Positions 1-7,700 of a stretch of DNA of 14,240 nt are shown piece by piece. The notes under the pieces were generated by a model. That model was not told the DNA's origin, made no database searches, and saw only the letters and a program-made list of their open reading frames with translations. The position numbers and the translations under genes are program-made. The number at the start of each line of letters is the position of its first letter. Position 1 is the stretch's first letter. Source of the stretch: an uncultured Bacillota bacterium (GTDB lineage: Bacteria > Bacillota > Clostridia > UBA1381); contig CASFSH010000152.1 in NCBI GenBank assembly GCA_949297205.1, forward strand, positions 1 through 14,240, given 5' to 3'.

Positions 1-326
1 ACAAAAAAATCACACGGCGTATTATTTGTGATATACTCAATGCCGTATTCGTCTTTTTGCAGATATGTTTTAATAAAGTTTTCGGCATTCATGCCTAAAT
101 ATTGTGCATCACGCTCTATTTCAGTGATAGGTATTTCTGCATGAAACAGCTTACAACAGTTTCTGCATTTACTACAATCATAGTTATTATATATTTCATT
201 ATGTAGTCTTAAAAATTGTTCATCAAGCTCTTTTTCATCGGCATGATTTTTTAAAAATCTTCTGAATTTGTAGTTTTCATTCTTCTTTTTTGAGGCGGCA
301 TTTAACACTTCTTGCGGTGAAATCAT
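1..326 (-). CDS. YkgJ-type CxxCxxCC cysteine-cluster protein (partial, runs off left edge)
   Basis: An open frame starts at ATG 326-324 and stays open to base 1, giving 108 visible codons (MISPQEVLNA...). The start is supported by GGGAGG at 339-334 with a 7-nt spacer. Residues 51-58 read CSKCRNCC, the CxxCxxCC signature of the YkgJ/UPF0153 zinc- or iron-chelating family, and TPCDFF (Cys105) fits the family's later cysteine. About 50 charged, probably helical residues precede the cluster. The ATG overlaps the recombinase stop as ATGA, so translation is probably coupled to the upstream gene. The family is thought to bind a metal or Fe-S centre, but its role is poorly known and no reaction can be assigned. 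The C-terminal part lies outside the window. The family call is good; the function is open. Confidence 0.8.
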   Translation of the reverse strand, partial: MISPQEVLNAASKKKNENYKFRRFLKNHADEKELDEQFLRLHNEIYNNYDCSKCRNCCKLFHAEIPITEIERDAQYLGMNAENFIKTYLQKDEYGIEYITNNTPCDFF

Positions 327-1299
327 TTTAAATCCTCCCGATTTATTTTTTGTTTTGAACTGTATTTCGTACTTTTTCTTAAATTACCGTTTTCTGTTTT
401 TGTGATATTTGTTCGGCGCATCTTTTCTGCCTGAACAGCATCGAATATTTCTTTAGGTATAATAGCCGGATGGTTTTCTGATATAAGATATTTAGATTTA
501 TCATTATTCTCAATTCTTTTGCCATCCTGTGTATATGTTTTTAATGCAATAATATTCCCGGTATATTTTTCGTTGCTTAAAATTTGTTCTATTGTTCTCT
601 TACACCATGTTGGTTTGTCGGAAGGGGAAAGTATATTATTTTCTTCTAAATATTTTTTTATACCTATAATGCTGTAACCTGAAATGTATAATTCATATAT
701 TTTTTGAACAATAGTAGCTTCAGAAGGTAAAATGACAAGCGTATCATTTTCACCTTTTTTATAACCAAAGCATTTCCTTTTATATATTTCCGAAGAACCA
801 TCTTCAAGATGCTTTATAATACTCCAATATTGATTTTCTCGTCGTGAGTCATTCTCTGCTTCTGCGTAAGCGGAAAGTATACTTATCAACAGTTCAGAGT
901 CTGTCGAGGCGGTATCTATATTTTCTTCATCAAAATATACACTTCCGCCCATATCTTTTATCAAGCGTATTGATTGTATTATATCAAGTGCATCACGACC
1001 GAATCGGCTTATGCTTTTTGTAATTATTTTATCTATTTTTTACTATGAATATCATTTAACATTCTTTGAAACTGATCTCTGTTTTCAGTGGCAGAGCCGC
1101 TTTTAAAATCAAGATATATGTCTATTAATCTCCAGCCGTAATGTTTGTTTATCATATCGACAAGGAATGAAGCCTGATTTGACATGCTTGAAAGCTGAGC
1201 CTGCATAGTGGTGCTTACACGACAGTATATTGCTACATTTTGATAAAGCTGTGGAAATTTTGGAAACGTTCTAAATTGACGAACAATTCTTTCGTTCAT
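323..1299 (-). pseudogene. Serine recombinase (resolvase + recombinase domains), broken by a 1-base frameshift
   Basis: The first frame (1299 to 1033, 88 aa) is the resolvase N-terminus: NVAIYCRVSTTMQAQ carries the catalytic Ser29 and Arg27. It stops at TAG (1035-1033) just after an A6 run (T6 at 1036-1041 on the plus strand). Adding one A restores reading into KSISRFGRD, the conserved arginine motif, and on through the Recombinase domain (IYELYISGYSIIGI..., TWCKRTIEQILSNEKYTG) to the stop at 323. The repaired protein is about 325 aa. The family cuts and rejoins DNA at att, res or inversion sites. The start is ATG 1299, with GGAGG at 1311-1307 (7-nt spacer), not an earlier GTG. The protein ends at KYSSKQ, where larger relatives continue into a zinc ribbon and coiled coil; here it ends on the start of the cysteine-cluster gene. 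The lesion could be real decay, polymerase slippage or a homopolymer sequencing error. Confidence 0.85.
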
Positions 1300-1306
1300 A
1301 TTGTTA

Positions 1307-1311
1307 CCTCC
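1307..1311 (-). promoter_or_regulatory. RBS deciding the recombinase start
   Basis: GGAGG on the minus strand lies 7 nt before ATG 1299-1297. It selects this ATG over an in-frame GTG at 1320 that lies upstream of the RBS itself. Confidence 0.8.
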
Positions 1312-1323
1312 AACAAGCACAAA

Positions 1324-1337
1324 TAGCCTACTTTTAA
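1324..1337. repeat. 14-bp direct repeat, left copy (TAGCCTACTTTTAA)
   Basis: Identical to 3226-3239. The two copies bracket the promoter and whole coding region of the 577-residue gene. This copy starts 25 bases upstream of the recombinase start codon and contains the left arm of the inverted repeat. It is a possible recombinase half-site or element boundary. Confidence 0.6.
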
Positions 1338-1363
1338 AATTATTATATCACAAAAATGTAGGC
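1326..1363. promoter_or_regulatory. Inverted repeat GCCTAC...GTAGGC around the recombinase -10 (possible operator or recombination site)
   Basis: GCCTAC at 1326-1331 and GTAGGC at 1358-1363 are perfect 6-bp inverted arms. With one base of slippage, the T-rich/A-rich flanks extend the symmetry. One arm lies in the -35/-10 spacer of the recombinase promoter and the other near its transcription start. A protein bound here would block the promoter, as expected for autoregulation by a site-specific recombinase. It is inferred from symmetry and position only. Confidence 0.4.
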
Positions 1364-1370
1364 AAAACAA
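1342..1370 (-). promoter_or_regulatory. Promoter of the recombinase gene
   Basis: On the minus strand, TTGTTT (1370-1365) is followed after 17 bases by a perfect TATAAT (1347-1342). Transcription would start near 1335, about 36 bases before the start codon. This matches a housekeeping sigma-A promoter, with a weak -35 and a strong -10. Confidence 0.65.
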
Positions 1371-1429
1371 GTAGTTATTTAGAAATATAATTATTTAAGT
1401 TTAATTTATATAAAAATAAAATGCGAATG

Positions 1430-1458
1430 TTGACGATACAGGCACGACGTGGTAAAAT
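1430..1458 (+). promoter_or_regulatory. Promoter of the 577-residue gene
   Basis: TTGACG (1430-1435), a 17-base spacer, and TAAAAT (1453-1458) make a near-consensus sigma-A promoter. The predicted start, near 1465, gives a leader of about 24 bases that includes the AAAGGAG ribosome binding site at 1474-1480. Confidence 0.75.
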
Positions 1459-1488
1459 GTATATATAAAATGCAAAGGAGAATATATT

Positions 1489-3222
1489 TTGAATATAAAT
1501 GAATTTTTAAACATTGTTGACACAAGCACAGAACAGATGACGAAGAAAGAACTTGAAGATTTTGTGCATTTATTGGCAAGAAAGACCGATGAGACGCAAA
1601 GGGAAAAGTTTATTCAATATTTGTCCATAGCAAATAAGCCGATACAAAATAAAGAAAATGCTGTTGCTACAATCAAATCAAAAATTACATATGTATTGAA
1701 AGAATTTAAAAAGGTAAAACGGGAAGAGATTTGTATAGAAGGAAGTTTCAATGAATATTATGATGATTGGTATGATGATATGGATGAAGCATATATATTC
1801 AGTAATACCGAAGAAATACAAAGCATTATAATTACAGCTTGTGATGTACTTAAGGCAGCAATTGAAATAAAGCTGTATGATGAAGCGTATCAGTTAGCAA
1901 ATGAAATGATGAATCTTAAAGTGGGTATAATCGGTGATTATGCAGAGAATGTGCAAGATTATATGCAGCTTAATGAACTGTATGAAATGGATATTTTGCA
2001 ATTTGATTTCTGTAGCTTTGGGTTACATACACTTTATTTGCAATACATGATAAAAACAGGTAAAGAGCGGATTAGTGAAATATATAACGCTTTATTGTAT
2101 TTCAACAGTGTCAATTTAAAAATTGAACAAATGATGCAGACCGGGTATAATGATTTGCCTGATTTTGATAATTTCTTAAATGACTGGATAGAATATCTCG
2201 GAGCAATTAACAATAAATATTCGCAAAAATTCATCAAAGAAGCAATGAATCTTTTAGATAATCCGGACGATAAGATTTCAATTGCTGAAAAGTATTCAAA
2301 AGCACATCCGGGATTATACGAAGAATTAATGATTGAGGGAAATGGTTTTAGTGACGAACAGTTATTAAAAATCGGTAGTGGTGCACTTAGGCATATACCG
2401 GTTGAGTTAGTTGTAAGAAGTAGGATTGCTCTCATGACGGCAGAATATGCGTTTAGACTGAATAAACCCAATGTAGTATATAACTGTCTTATTGAAGCAT
2501 TCCGTTCTGATACGACACCGACTAATTATCTGCGTATAGTTTTTAATTGTGAAAATTATATAAATCTTATTCCTGTTATGATGGAAATATATAACGATTC
2601 TTTTGGCAAATTGACTTTTTCAGACAGGACGGATGAACTGTGCAGAAATATTGTAAATGATAATAACTATTATTCATTGTTGTTTTTAGGCAGAGAATTT
2701 GACCGTGTATTTAAGTTCGGGAAAAATACGATGGGCAATAATTGTTCAATTGTTTCTGCTAAATGTGCACTCTCGTTATTACTTATATATTTTTATGATG
2801 GGGCAGATATGATGCCCGGTATCAGAACTATGTGTTTGAAAACGGTAGAAAATATGGATTTTAAGCCTGATAAATATTTCTTTTTAACTATTGAAAATTC
2901 GGGAAATATAAAGCCTGAAGAATTATTGTTTGAATGTATAAGAAAATGGAAACAATATGCAAATTCAGAATATGATTATAAAGAAGAGTGCATAAAGTAT
3001 ATTGGTAAAGAAATACATACCAATACAGCAAATGTGTTAAAACAACAGGCAAGATCATTTTATGGCGACTGTGCATCGTATATAGCTGCTTTTGGAGAAG
3101 TAAATGATTCATTAGGTAATAATAGCAGCGGGAAAGATATGTTAGTTGATCAGTATTTAAAAGAGTTTCCGCGTTATAGCGCATTTCGAAGAGAATTACA
3201 ATATTTTACCGCGAAAAGCTAA
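1489..3222 (+). CDS. Predicted helical-repeat protein of unknown function, 577 aa
   Basis: The TTG start at 1489 is supported by AAAGGAG (1474-1480) with an 8-base spacer; no ATG fits better. There is no signal peptide or membrane segment, so it is probably cytoplasmic. The sequence is Leu/Ile/Tyr/Glu-rich and looks alpha-helical throughout, with stretches such as LKAAIEIKLYDEAYQLANEM resembling TPR-like helical pairs. An acidic, aromatic patch (EYYDDWYDDMDEAY) lies near residues 88-101. The end (about 530-577) carries CASYIAAFGEV and PRYSAFRRELQYF. From memory this resembles the tail of helical proteins associated with SWIM zinc fingers in Firmicutes, but no SWIM cysteines are present and I could not check it. 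The gene stands alone, with its own promoter and a terminator, beside a recombinase. No function is assigned. Its base composition is more AT-rich than the enzyme genes to the right. Confidence 0.8.
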   Translation: MNINEFLNIVDTSTEQMTKKELEDFVHLLARKTDETQREKFIQYLSIANKPIQNKENAVATIKSKITYVLKEFKKVKREEICIEGSFNEYYDDWYDDMDEAYIFSNTEEIQSIIITACDVLKAAIEIKLYDEAYQLANEMMNLKVGIIGDYAENVQDYMQLNELYEMDILQFDFCSFGLHTLYLQYMIKTGKERISEIYNALLYFNSVNLKIEQMMQTGYNDLPDFDNFLNDWIEYLGAINNKYSQKFIKEAMNLLDNPDDKISIAEKYSKAHPGLYEELMIEGNGFSDEQLLKIGSGALRHIPVELVVRSRIALMTAEYAFRLNKPNVVYNCLIEAFRSDTTPTNYLRIVFNCENYINLIPVMMEIYNDSFGKLTFSDRTDELCRNIVNDNNYYSLLFLGREFDRVFKFGKNTMGNNCSIVSAKCALSLLLIYFYDGADMMPGIRTMCLKTVENMDFKPDKYFFLTIENSGNIKPEELLFECIRKWKQYANSEYDYKEECIKYIGKEIHTNTANVLKQQARSFYGDCASYIAAFGEVNDSLGNNSSGKDMLVDQYLKEFPRYSAFRRELQYFTAKS

Positions 3223-3225
3223 ATT

Positions 3226-3239
3226 TAGCCTACTTTTAA
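3226..3239. repeat. 14-bp direct repeat, right copy (TAGCCTACTTTTAA)
   Basis: Identical to 1324-1337, in the same orientation, 1902 bp away and starting four bases after the 577-residue gene's stop codon. A shorter relative, TAGCCTA, occurs at 3331-3337. Confidence 0.6.
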
Positions 3240-3243
3240 TTCG

Positions 3244-3371
3244 ATTGTATCAAAGTTGACCGATGTGTGAAATGTATGAAAATTGGCTTAAAACCTATAT
3301 ATTTAAGACTATTGTATCAAAGTTATACAATAGCCTAATCGGGACATGGGTTAACGGTAAAGTTGATACAA
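3244..3371. repeat. Short repeats: ATTGTATCAAAGTT twice plus inverted TTGATACAA
   Basis: ATTGTATCAAAGTT occurs identically at 3244-3257 and 3311-3324 (67-bp period). The reverse complement of its core, TTGATACAA, is at 3363-3371, beside the terminator. Each unit is itself partly symmetrical (TTG-N3-CAA), as binding sites for a dimeric DNA-binding protein often are. The function is unknown. Confidence 0.5.
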
Positions 3372-3372
3372 G

Positions 3373-3401
3373 AAAAATTGCTTGAAATCAAGCAATTTTT
3401 T
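3373..3401 (+). terminator. Rho-independent terminator of the 577-residue gene
   Basis: A 12-bp perfect stem (3373-3384 with 3389-3400) closes a 4-base AAAT loop. It ends in a run of T residues to 3401, part of which lies inside the stem. It sits about 150 bases after the stop codon at 3222. The complementary A-run means it could also work on the other strand. Confidence 0.75.
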
Positions 3402-3410
3402 GCATTTTAG

Positions 3411-3701
3411 GCACAATTTTGAGTCTATCGAACCACCGAATGTTAACGTGGGATTGGTGCTTTGCACCCCCCCTGCACACTATTTGGCAAAATGGGCGGT
3501 AGTTTGACGGCGCGTTGCCCCTTCCGGTTAGGACTGTGGTATGAAAACCTCCTGTCGATTGATTGTCTAAAACCATTATACAGGAAATTTCAGATTAATG
3601 CTCTGCTTTTTGGTTCTGGCAAAATATTAATCAATAATAGTTTGCTATGACAAATAAACGGGATTTGTTAGATGGTGATTACGTTTTGAATAACGGATGC
3701 T
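3411..3701. other. Gene-poor gap with a GC-richer, hairpin-rich island (about 3440-3560)
   Basis: The gap separates the helical-protein gene from the AraC gene. About 3440-3560 is visibly richer in G+C than both flanks and contains short potential hairpins: GGTGC-TTT-GCACC, GGGC...GCCC, CCT-TCCGGTT-AGG and GGT-ATGAAA-ACC. Open frames of 62 codons exist on both strands here (3388-3576 minus, 3462-3650 plus). Neither has a ribosome binding site, and both are skewed to the island's composition, so I do not call them genes. The island may be a dispersed repeat, a mobile-element relic or a structured RNA. From about 3570 to 3701 I see only AT-rich sequence with one ACAAAT-N7-ATTTGT inverted repeat (3650-3668). 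Confidence 0.35.
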
Positions 3702-4553
3702 TCATTTTTTCGAGAGTTTATTAAGAGTTGTTACATGCAGCGGAAGAGCGTGATCAGGCAGAACTGTTTTGCTGAGAGGGCTGGTTCTGTATTGACTTGG
3801 CGTTTTACCGCTCAGCTTCTTAAAAACCAAATTAAAGTTTCGTACATTTTCAAATCCGCATTCAAAGGCGATGTCTGTAATAGTCATATCGGTAGTTGTA
3901 AGTAATTTGCAGGCAATATTCAAGCGATATGTATTTATATATTGACTGAAGCCCATTTGAAAAGTTTGGTTAAATAGGTTGCTGAAATAGTGACGATCAT
4001 AGTTGAAAAGGTCTGCAACTGCTTGTTGTGTGATTTTTGTGTTTATATTTTCAAAAATATAGGAATTTACTTTTGAAATAAAGTCCTTTGAAGAACGATT
4101 ATGCATTTTGTCTATGCGTTGTCCATACTTGACACATTGAGAACAAATCGCATATAAACAGCTTTTTAACAAATAAAATTCAGGTTCGCCGGAATAAAAC
4201 ATATTTTCTATCAGATAATTTTCAACGATCTTATCAGATTTGAATTTTATTGCAGTGTAAAACAATTCATCATTTTTAAATTCTGATATAAAATCTTTAG
4301 AAAAAACAGATATAAAGTATTCACTGCCGGTTACAGGAGACACATCTAATGAGTGAACAATGTTCGGCGCAATTAGCATCATATCATTTTCAGTCAGGTT
4401 TACTTTCACATTGTTTGCCGTAACGGAGATACTTCCTTTCCATACAAATATATATTCAAAACTATTATGGAAATTATCATATTGCTTGGTATTTTGATAC
4501 ACATAACCATTGTAAGTATGATTTCCAATGGAATTAAATTCCTGATGATACAT
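3702..4553 (-). CDS. AraC-family transcriptional regulator
   Basis: A 283-aa DNA-binding regulator. The start is ATG 4553, with GAGGTG at 4566-4561 and a 7-base spacer; a TTG at 4568 lies upstream of the RBS and is rejected. Residues about 10-85 form a cupin-like sensor (EYIFVWKGSISV, NDMMLIAPNIVHSLD), the fold that binds sugars in this family. Residues about 157-257 carry two helix-turn-helix motifs with the AraC signature DIAFECGFENVRNFNLVFKK and then LSGKTPSQYR. It is divergent from the secreted-enzyme operon and shares its promoter region. The likely role is to activate that operon in response to a released oligosaccharide, and perhaps to control itself. The ligand is unknown. The last ~25 residues after the HTH look disordered. 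No terminator is evident downstream. Confidence 0.93.
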   Translation of the reverse strand: MYHQEFNSIGNHTYNGYVYQNTKQYDNFHNSFEYIFVWKGSISVTANNVKVNLTENDMMLIAPNIVHSLDVSPVTGSEYFISVFSKDFISEFKNDELFYTAIKFKSDKIVENYLIENMFYSGEPEFYLLKSCLYAICSQCVKYGQRIDKMHNRSSKDFISKVNSYIFENINTKITQQAVADLFNYDRHYFSNLFNQTFQMGFSQYINTYRLNIACKLLTTTDMTITDIAFECGFENVRNFNLVFKKLSGKTPSQYRTSPLSKTVLPDHALPLHVTTLNKLSKK

Positions 4554-4560
4554 AAATTTA

Positions 4561-4566
4561 CACCTC
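4561..4566 (-). promoter_or_regulatory. RBS deciding the AraC start
   Basis: GAGGTG on the minus strand is 7 nt before ATG 4553-4551, which selects that ATG over the TTG at 4568. Confidence 0.7.
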
Positions 4567-4589
4567 AAATCTTAACTTTTTTCTATAAG

Positions 4590-4616
4590 TTTATAACAAA
4601 TGTTTTGATTTGTCAA
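4590..4616 (-). promoter_or_regulatory. Probable promoter of the AraC gene
   Basis: A perfect TTGACA (minus strand, 4616-4611) is followed after 15 bases by TATAAA (4595-4590). The spacing is shorter than the 17-base optimum, so the promoter may be weak or activator-dependent. Its -35 abuts the -35 of the rightward operon promoter. Confidence 0.45.
4596..4613. promoter_or_regulatory. Inverted repeat ACAAAT-N6-ATTTGT between divergent promoters (possible operator)
   Basis: Perfect 6-bp arms (4596-4601 and 4608-4613) overlap the -35 elements of both divergent promoters. A regulator bound here would affect both directions. AraC proteins usually bind direct repeats, so the assignment to the neighbouring AraC protein is uncertain. 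Confidence 0.35.
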
Positions 4617-4633
4617 GTTTAAAATGGTATAAT
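4605..4633 (+). promoter_or_regulatory. Promoter of the secreted glycoside hydrolase operon
   Basis: TTGATT (4605-4610), a 17-base spacer, and a perfect TATAAT (4628-4633). Transcription would start near 4640, giving a leader of about 80 bases before ATG 4722. A small inverted repeat (AGATA-GGAT-TATCT, 4645-4658) lies just after the predicted start and could be an operator or a leader hairpin. Confidence 0.7.
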
Positions 4634-4721
4634 ATCAATATAATAGATAGGATTATCTTAATAACTAACAGAGAAATAAACATTTTCTGGGAAAAAATAT
4701 TTGCTTGGAGGCCGCAATAAA

Positions 4722-7700
4722 ATGAAATGTTTTAAAAGAATTTATCTGGGCTTGCTGATATGTCTCATGTATGCCATTGGCTGCATACATATAATGCCGG
4801 CTTTGGCTGCGGAAACATCAGGCTCATATTCGGAGGATTTTAATCAGATTACAACGGATATACTTAGCGGAACGGCTGTGTCAGACGCCGGAGCGCTTAA
4901 TGGAAAGTGGGATATTTCAAGCTCAATCGGAAAATGGTGGGTGTACGATGGAACTGTTGCGGCAGAGGAAAACGGCAGCGGAAAAAGATTAAAAATGACT
5001 TCAAATTCAAATCGTGCTGAAGGCGCGTCGTATATTTTATCTAAGCCGATAGACAAAGATAATATTTTTCATATATCATTTGATTTTAAATGTACGGATA
5101 TAAGCGCAGATTATTGGGTTGAAATCGCAAACGGGGATAATATGGATAGTGCAATTACCTTGTTCGGCATGGTAAATGGCAGAATCAGAACCGGAGGCGG
5201 TGAAATATGCGCGTTATCTGCAGAAAGCATATATGGGATAGATATTTCTGTCAATTTAAGCACCTTACGTCAAATGACTGTAATTAAAGATGAAATTGGT
5301 AATATAATCGCAAAGAAAACAGAGAAAGTATTCACAAGAAGAAATAACCTCTGGAATCAGACAACGTTTAAAAATATAGATTTTCTCGCATACGGAAATA
5401 CCATATGGTATGTAGATAATTTGGAAATGTCTGTCAGACCTATATCATATGGAGACAGTATGGGAGTATATACGGAGAATTTTGATGCTGCTGATGGCGA
5501 TATATTAAGCGGAACAGCAATCTCGAATACAGGAAGTCTTAATGGAAAGTGGGATATTTCAAGCTCAATCGGAAAATGGTGGGTGTACGACGGAACTGTT
5601 GCGGCGGAAGAAAACGGCAACGGAAAAAGATTAAAAATGACTTCAAATTCAAATCGTGCTGAAGGCGCGTCGTATATTTTATCCAAGCCGATAGATAAAG
5701 ATAATATTTTTCATATATCATTTAATTTTAAATGTACGGATATAAGCGCAGATTATTGGGTTGAAATCGCAAACGGGGATAATATGAACAGTGCAATTAC
5801 ATTGTTTGGTATGACCGATGGCAAAGTCCGAATAGGTAACAGAGAACTATGCAATTTAACTGATGGAAATACATATACGATAGATATTTCCATAAATCTG
5901 AGTACATTGTGGCAAACCGTTACAATTAATGATACCAACGGTAATATAATTGCGCGAGGCAGTGAAACCGCATTTACAAGAAGATACGAGTTATGGGACG
6001 GGACAACGCTTAAAAATATAGATTTTCTCGCATACGGCACTACCACATGGTATGTGGACAATCTACAAATATCAGTCCGAACCTTGTCGGGGAGGAAATC
6101 TGAAATTCAGGTTTTTGCGGAAATTGACTTTAATAATACAGTCAAAAATACAGGTATGTCCATTCTTGATTTTGAAAATGAAGAAACAGAAAGAATGGGC
6201 AGGAAGGGTGTAATTCTGGATAAAGACGATGAAGCAAAACGCTATATTCGTATTGACGCAGACGATGAGGTTTTATACGATATTTCAGACGATATTCCGA
6301 TAGAAATAACGGTTGAATACTTTGATGAAGGCGAGGGCTTTTTTGAGCTTCTTTATGACGCATACGGGGTGCCGCAAAATATCAGAGACGGTATTTGGGG
6401 ACGCGAGGAAAGTGTTTGTCTTACAAATACAAAGGAATGGAAGACGCATACTTTTTACATAGAGAATATGAGAGCGGCAAACCGCGGGGACGGATTTGAT
6501 TTTCGGATAGGCGTATGGAGTACGGCCAAGGGTTTTTCTCCGGAGTCTGTTGTCATAGGTTCAGTGATGCTGCAAACGGTTAAAAGGCAAAATCTTATAC
6601 GTCTTACAGGAGTCGGGGGTTCAAAACCAGGCAATATTTATACAAAGGGTGAAGAAATAACAGTTCAGCTAAATATAACCAACAAATCCGAAGACGATAT
6701 GATAGGAGACCTTATATATAAGATAAAAAACGAGAACGGAGAATTGGTTGAAAACGGAAGACTTTCAGAGGTTTTTCGTAAGGGTGAAATAACACCGGTT
6801 ACGATAAATCCGGCAGCAGACAAATATGGAATATATGGTGTATCAGTAGAGGGCGAACTTAGATATATAAACAATCCGAACGAAGAACCGGTTCCTTTTT
6901 CGGCATATACAGAGTATTCAGTGGCGTGGGAGGTTCCGAAGGAAAATATTAATGACAAATGCGGCACTGCTTTATTAATTAACTCAAATCATTGGTCCGC
7001 TCCTAACGGAGTTGCGGCAGGTATTGCAGCTAAAGCAGGTGTTAAATGGTGCAGGGAAGAAATACAATGGAGCGCTTCGGAGACGTCACATGGTGGATAT
7101 AAGATACCTGATGATATGCTGCGGGAGATTACACTTGCTCATGAAGCGGGAATGAATGTGGCACTGGGACTGTTATACGCAAATCCAATTCATTATGACA
7201 GCTACGTCGGACTTGGTGATGTACCTACTACGGAAAGCGAGCTTGCGGCGTACAGTAAATGGTGCGAATGGCTGGCAAGAGAAACAAAGGGAATAGCGCA
7301 GGCGTTTTGTATATGGAATGAGTACAATATTTATGCTTTTAATATACTGAACGAAACGCCGGAGCATTATGTCAATATTATGAAAGCCGCATATGAGGGA
7401 GTAAAAAAGGGCAATCCTGAGGCGATAGTCATAGGTCTTGAAACGGCGCAAATTGACAATGAGTTTAACAAACGCGTATTTGAGGCGGGTGGACTTCAAT
7501 ATATGGATGTCGCAGGTGTGCATCCGTATGACTGGTCGGGACACTTTGATACGCAGAAAATTATAAATATGTCAAAGGATATGCAGGCTCTGATGCGCGA
7601 ACACGGCGATGAAAAGCCGATATGGTGGACGGAATTAGGATTTGGCAGCTATTATACATTAGAGGAGCAAAGAAATAATCTTGTTATGGCGTATGCCTTA

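Noticed and set aside
1033..1045. Canonical programmed -1 frameshift signal in the recombinase
   Set aside because: The A6 run is preceded by T, so there is no X-XXY-YYZ heptamer, and no strong downstream stem was seen; plain slippage or mutation is simpler.
2034..2471. 145-codon minus-strand open frame
   Set aside because: Lies entirely inside the well-supported 577-residue gene, with no RBS or recognisable protein.
3244..3371. CRISPR-like array
   Set aside because: Only two identical 14-bp units and one inverted core, with no regular spacer and no cas gene.
3388..3650. 62-codon open frames on both strands in the GC-rich island
   Set aside because: No ribosome binding site precedes either start, they overlap each other antisense, and the composition of the island alone explains the open frames.
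4767..4787. Lipobox making protein A a lipoprotein
   Set aside because: YAIGC lacks the usual Leu at -3, and a good signal peptidase I site (PALAA) follows; kept only as an alternative.
4844..5686. Minus-strand open frames with near-identical protein sequence (two copies)
   Set aside because: They are antisense shadows of the duplicated module in protein A; the duplication makes them look conserved.
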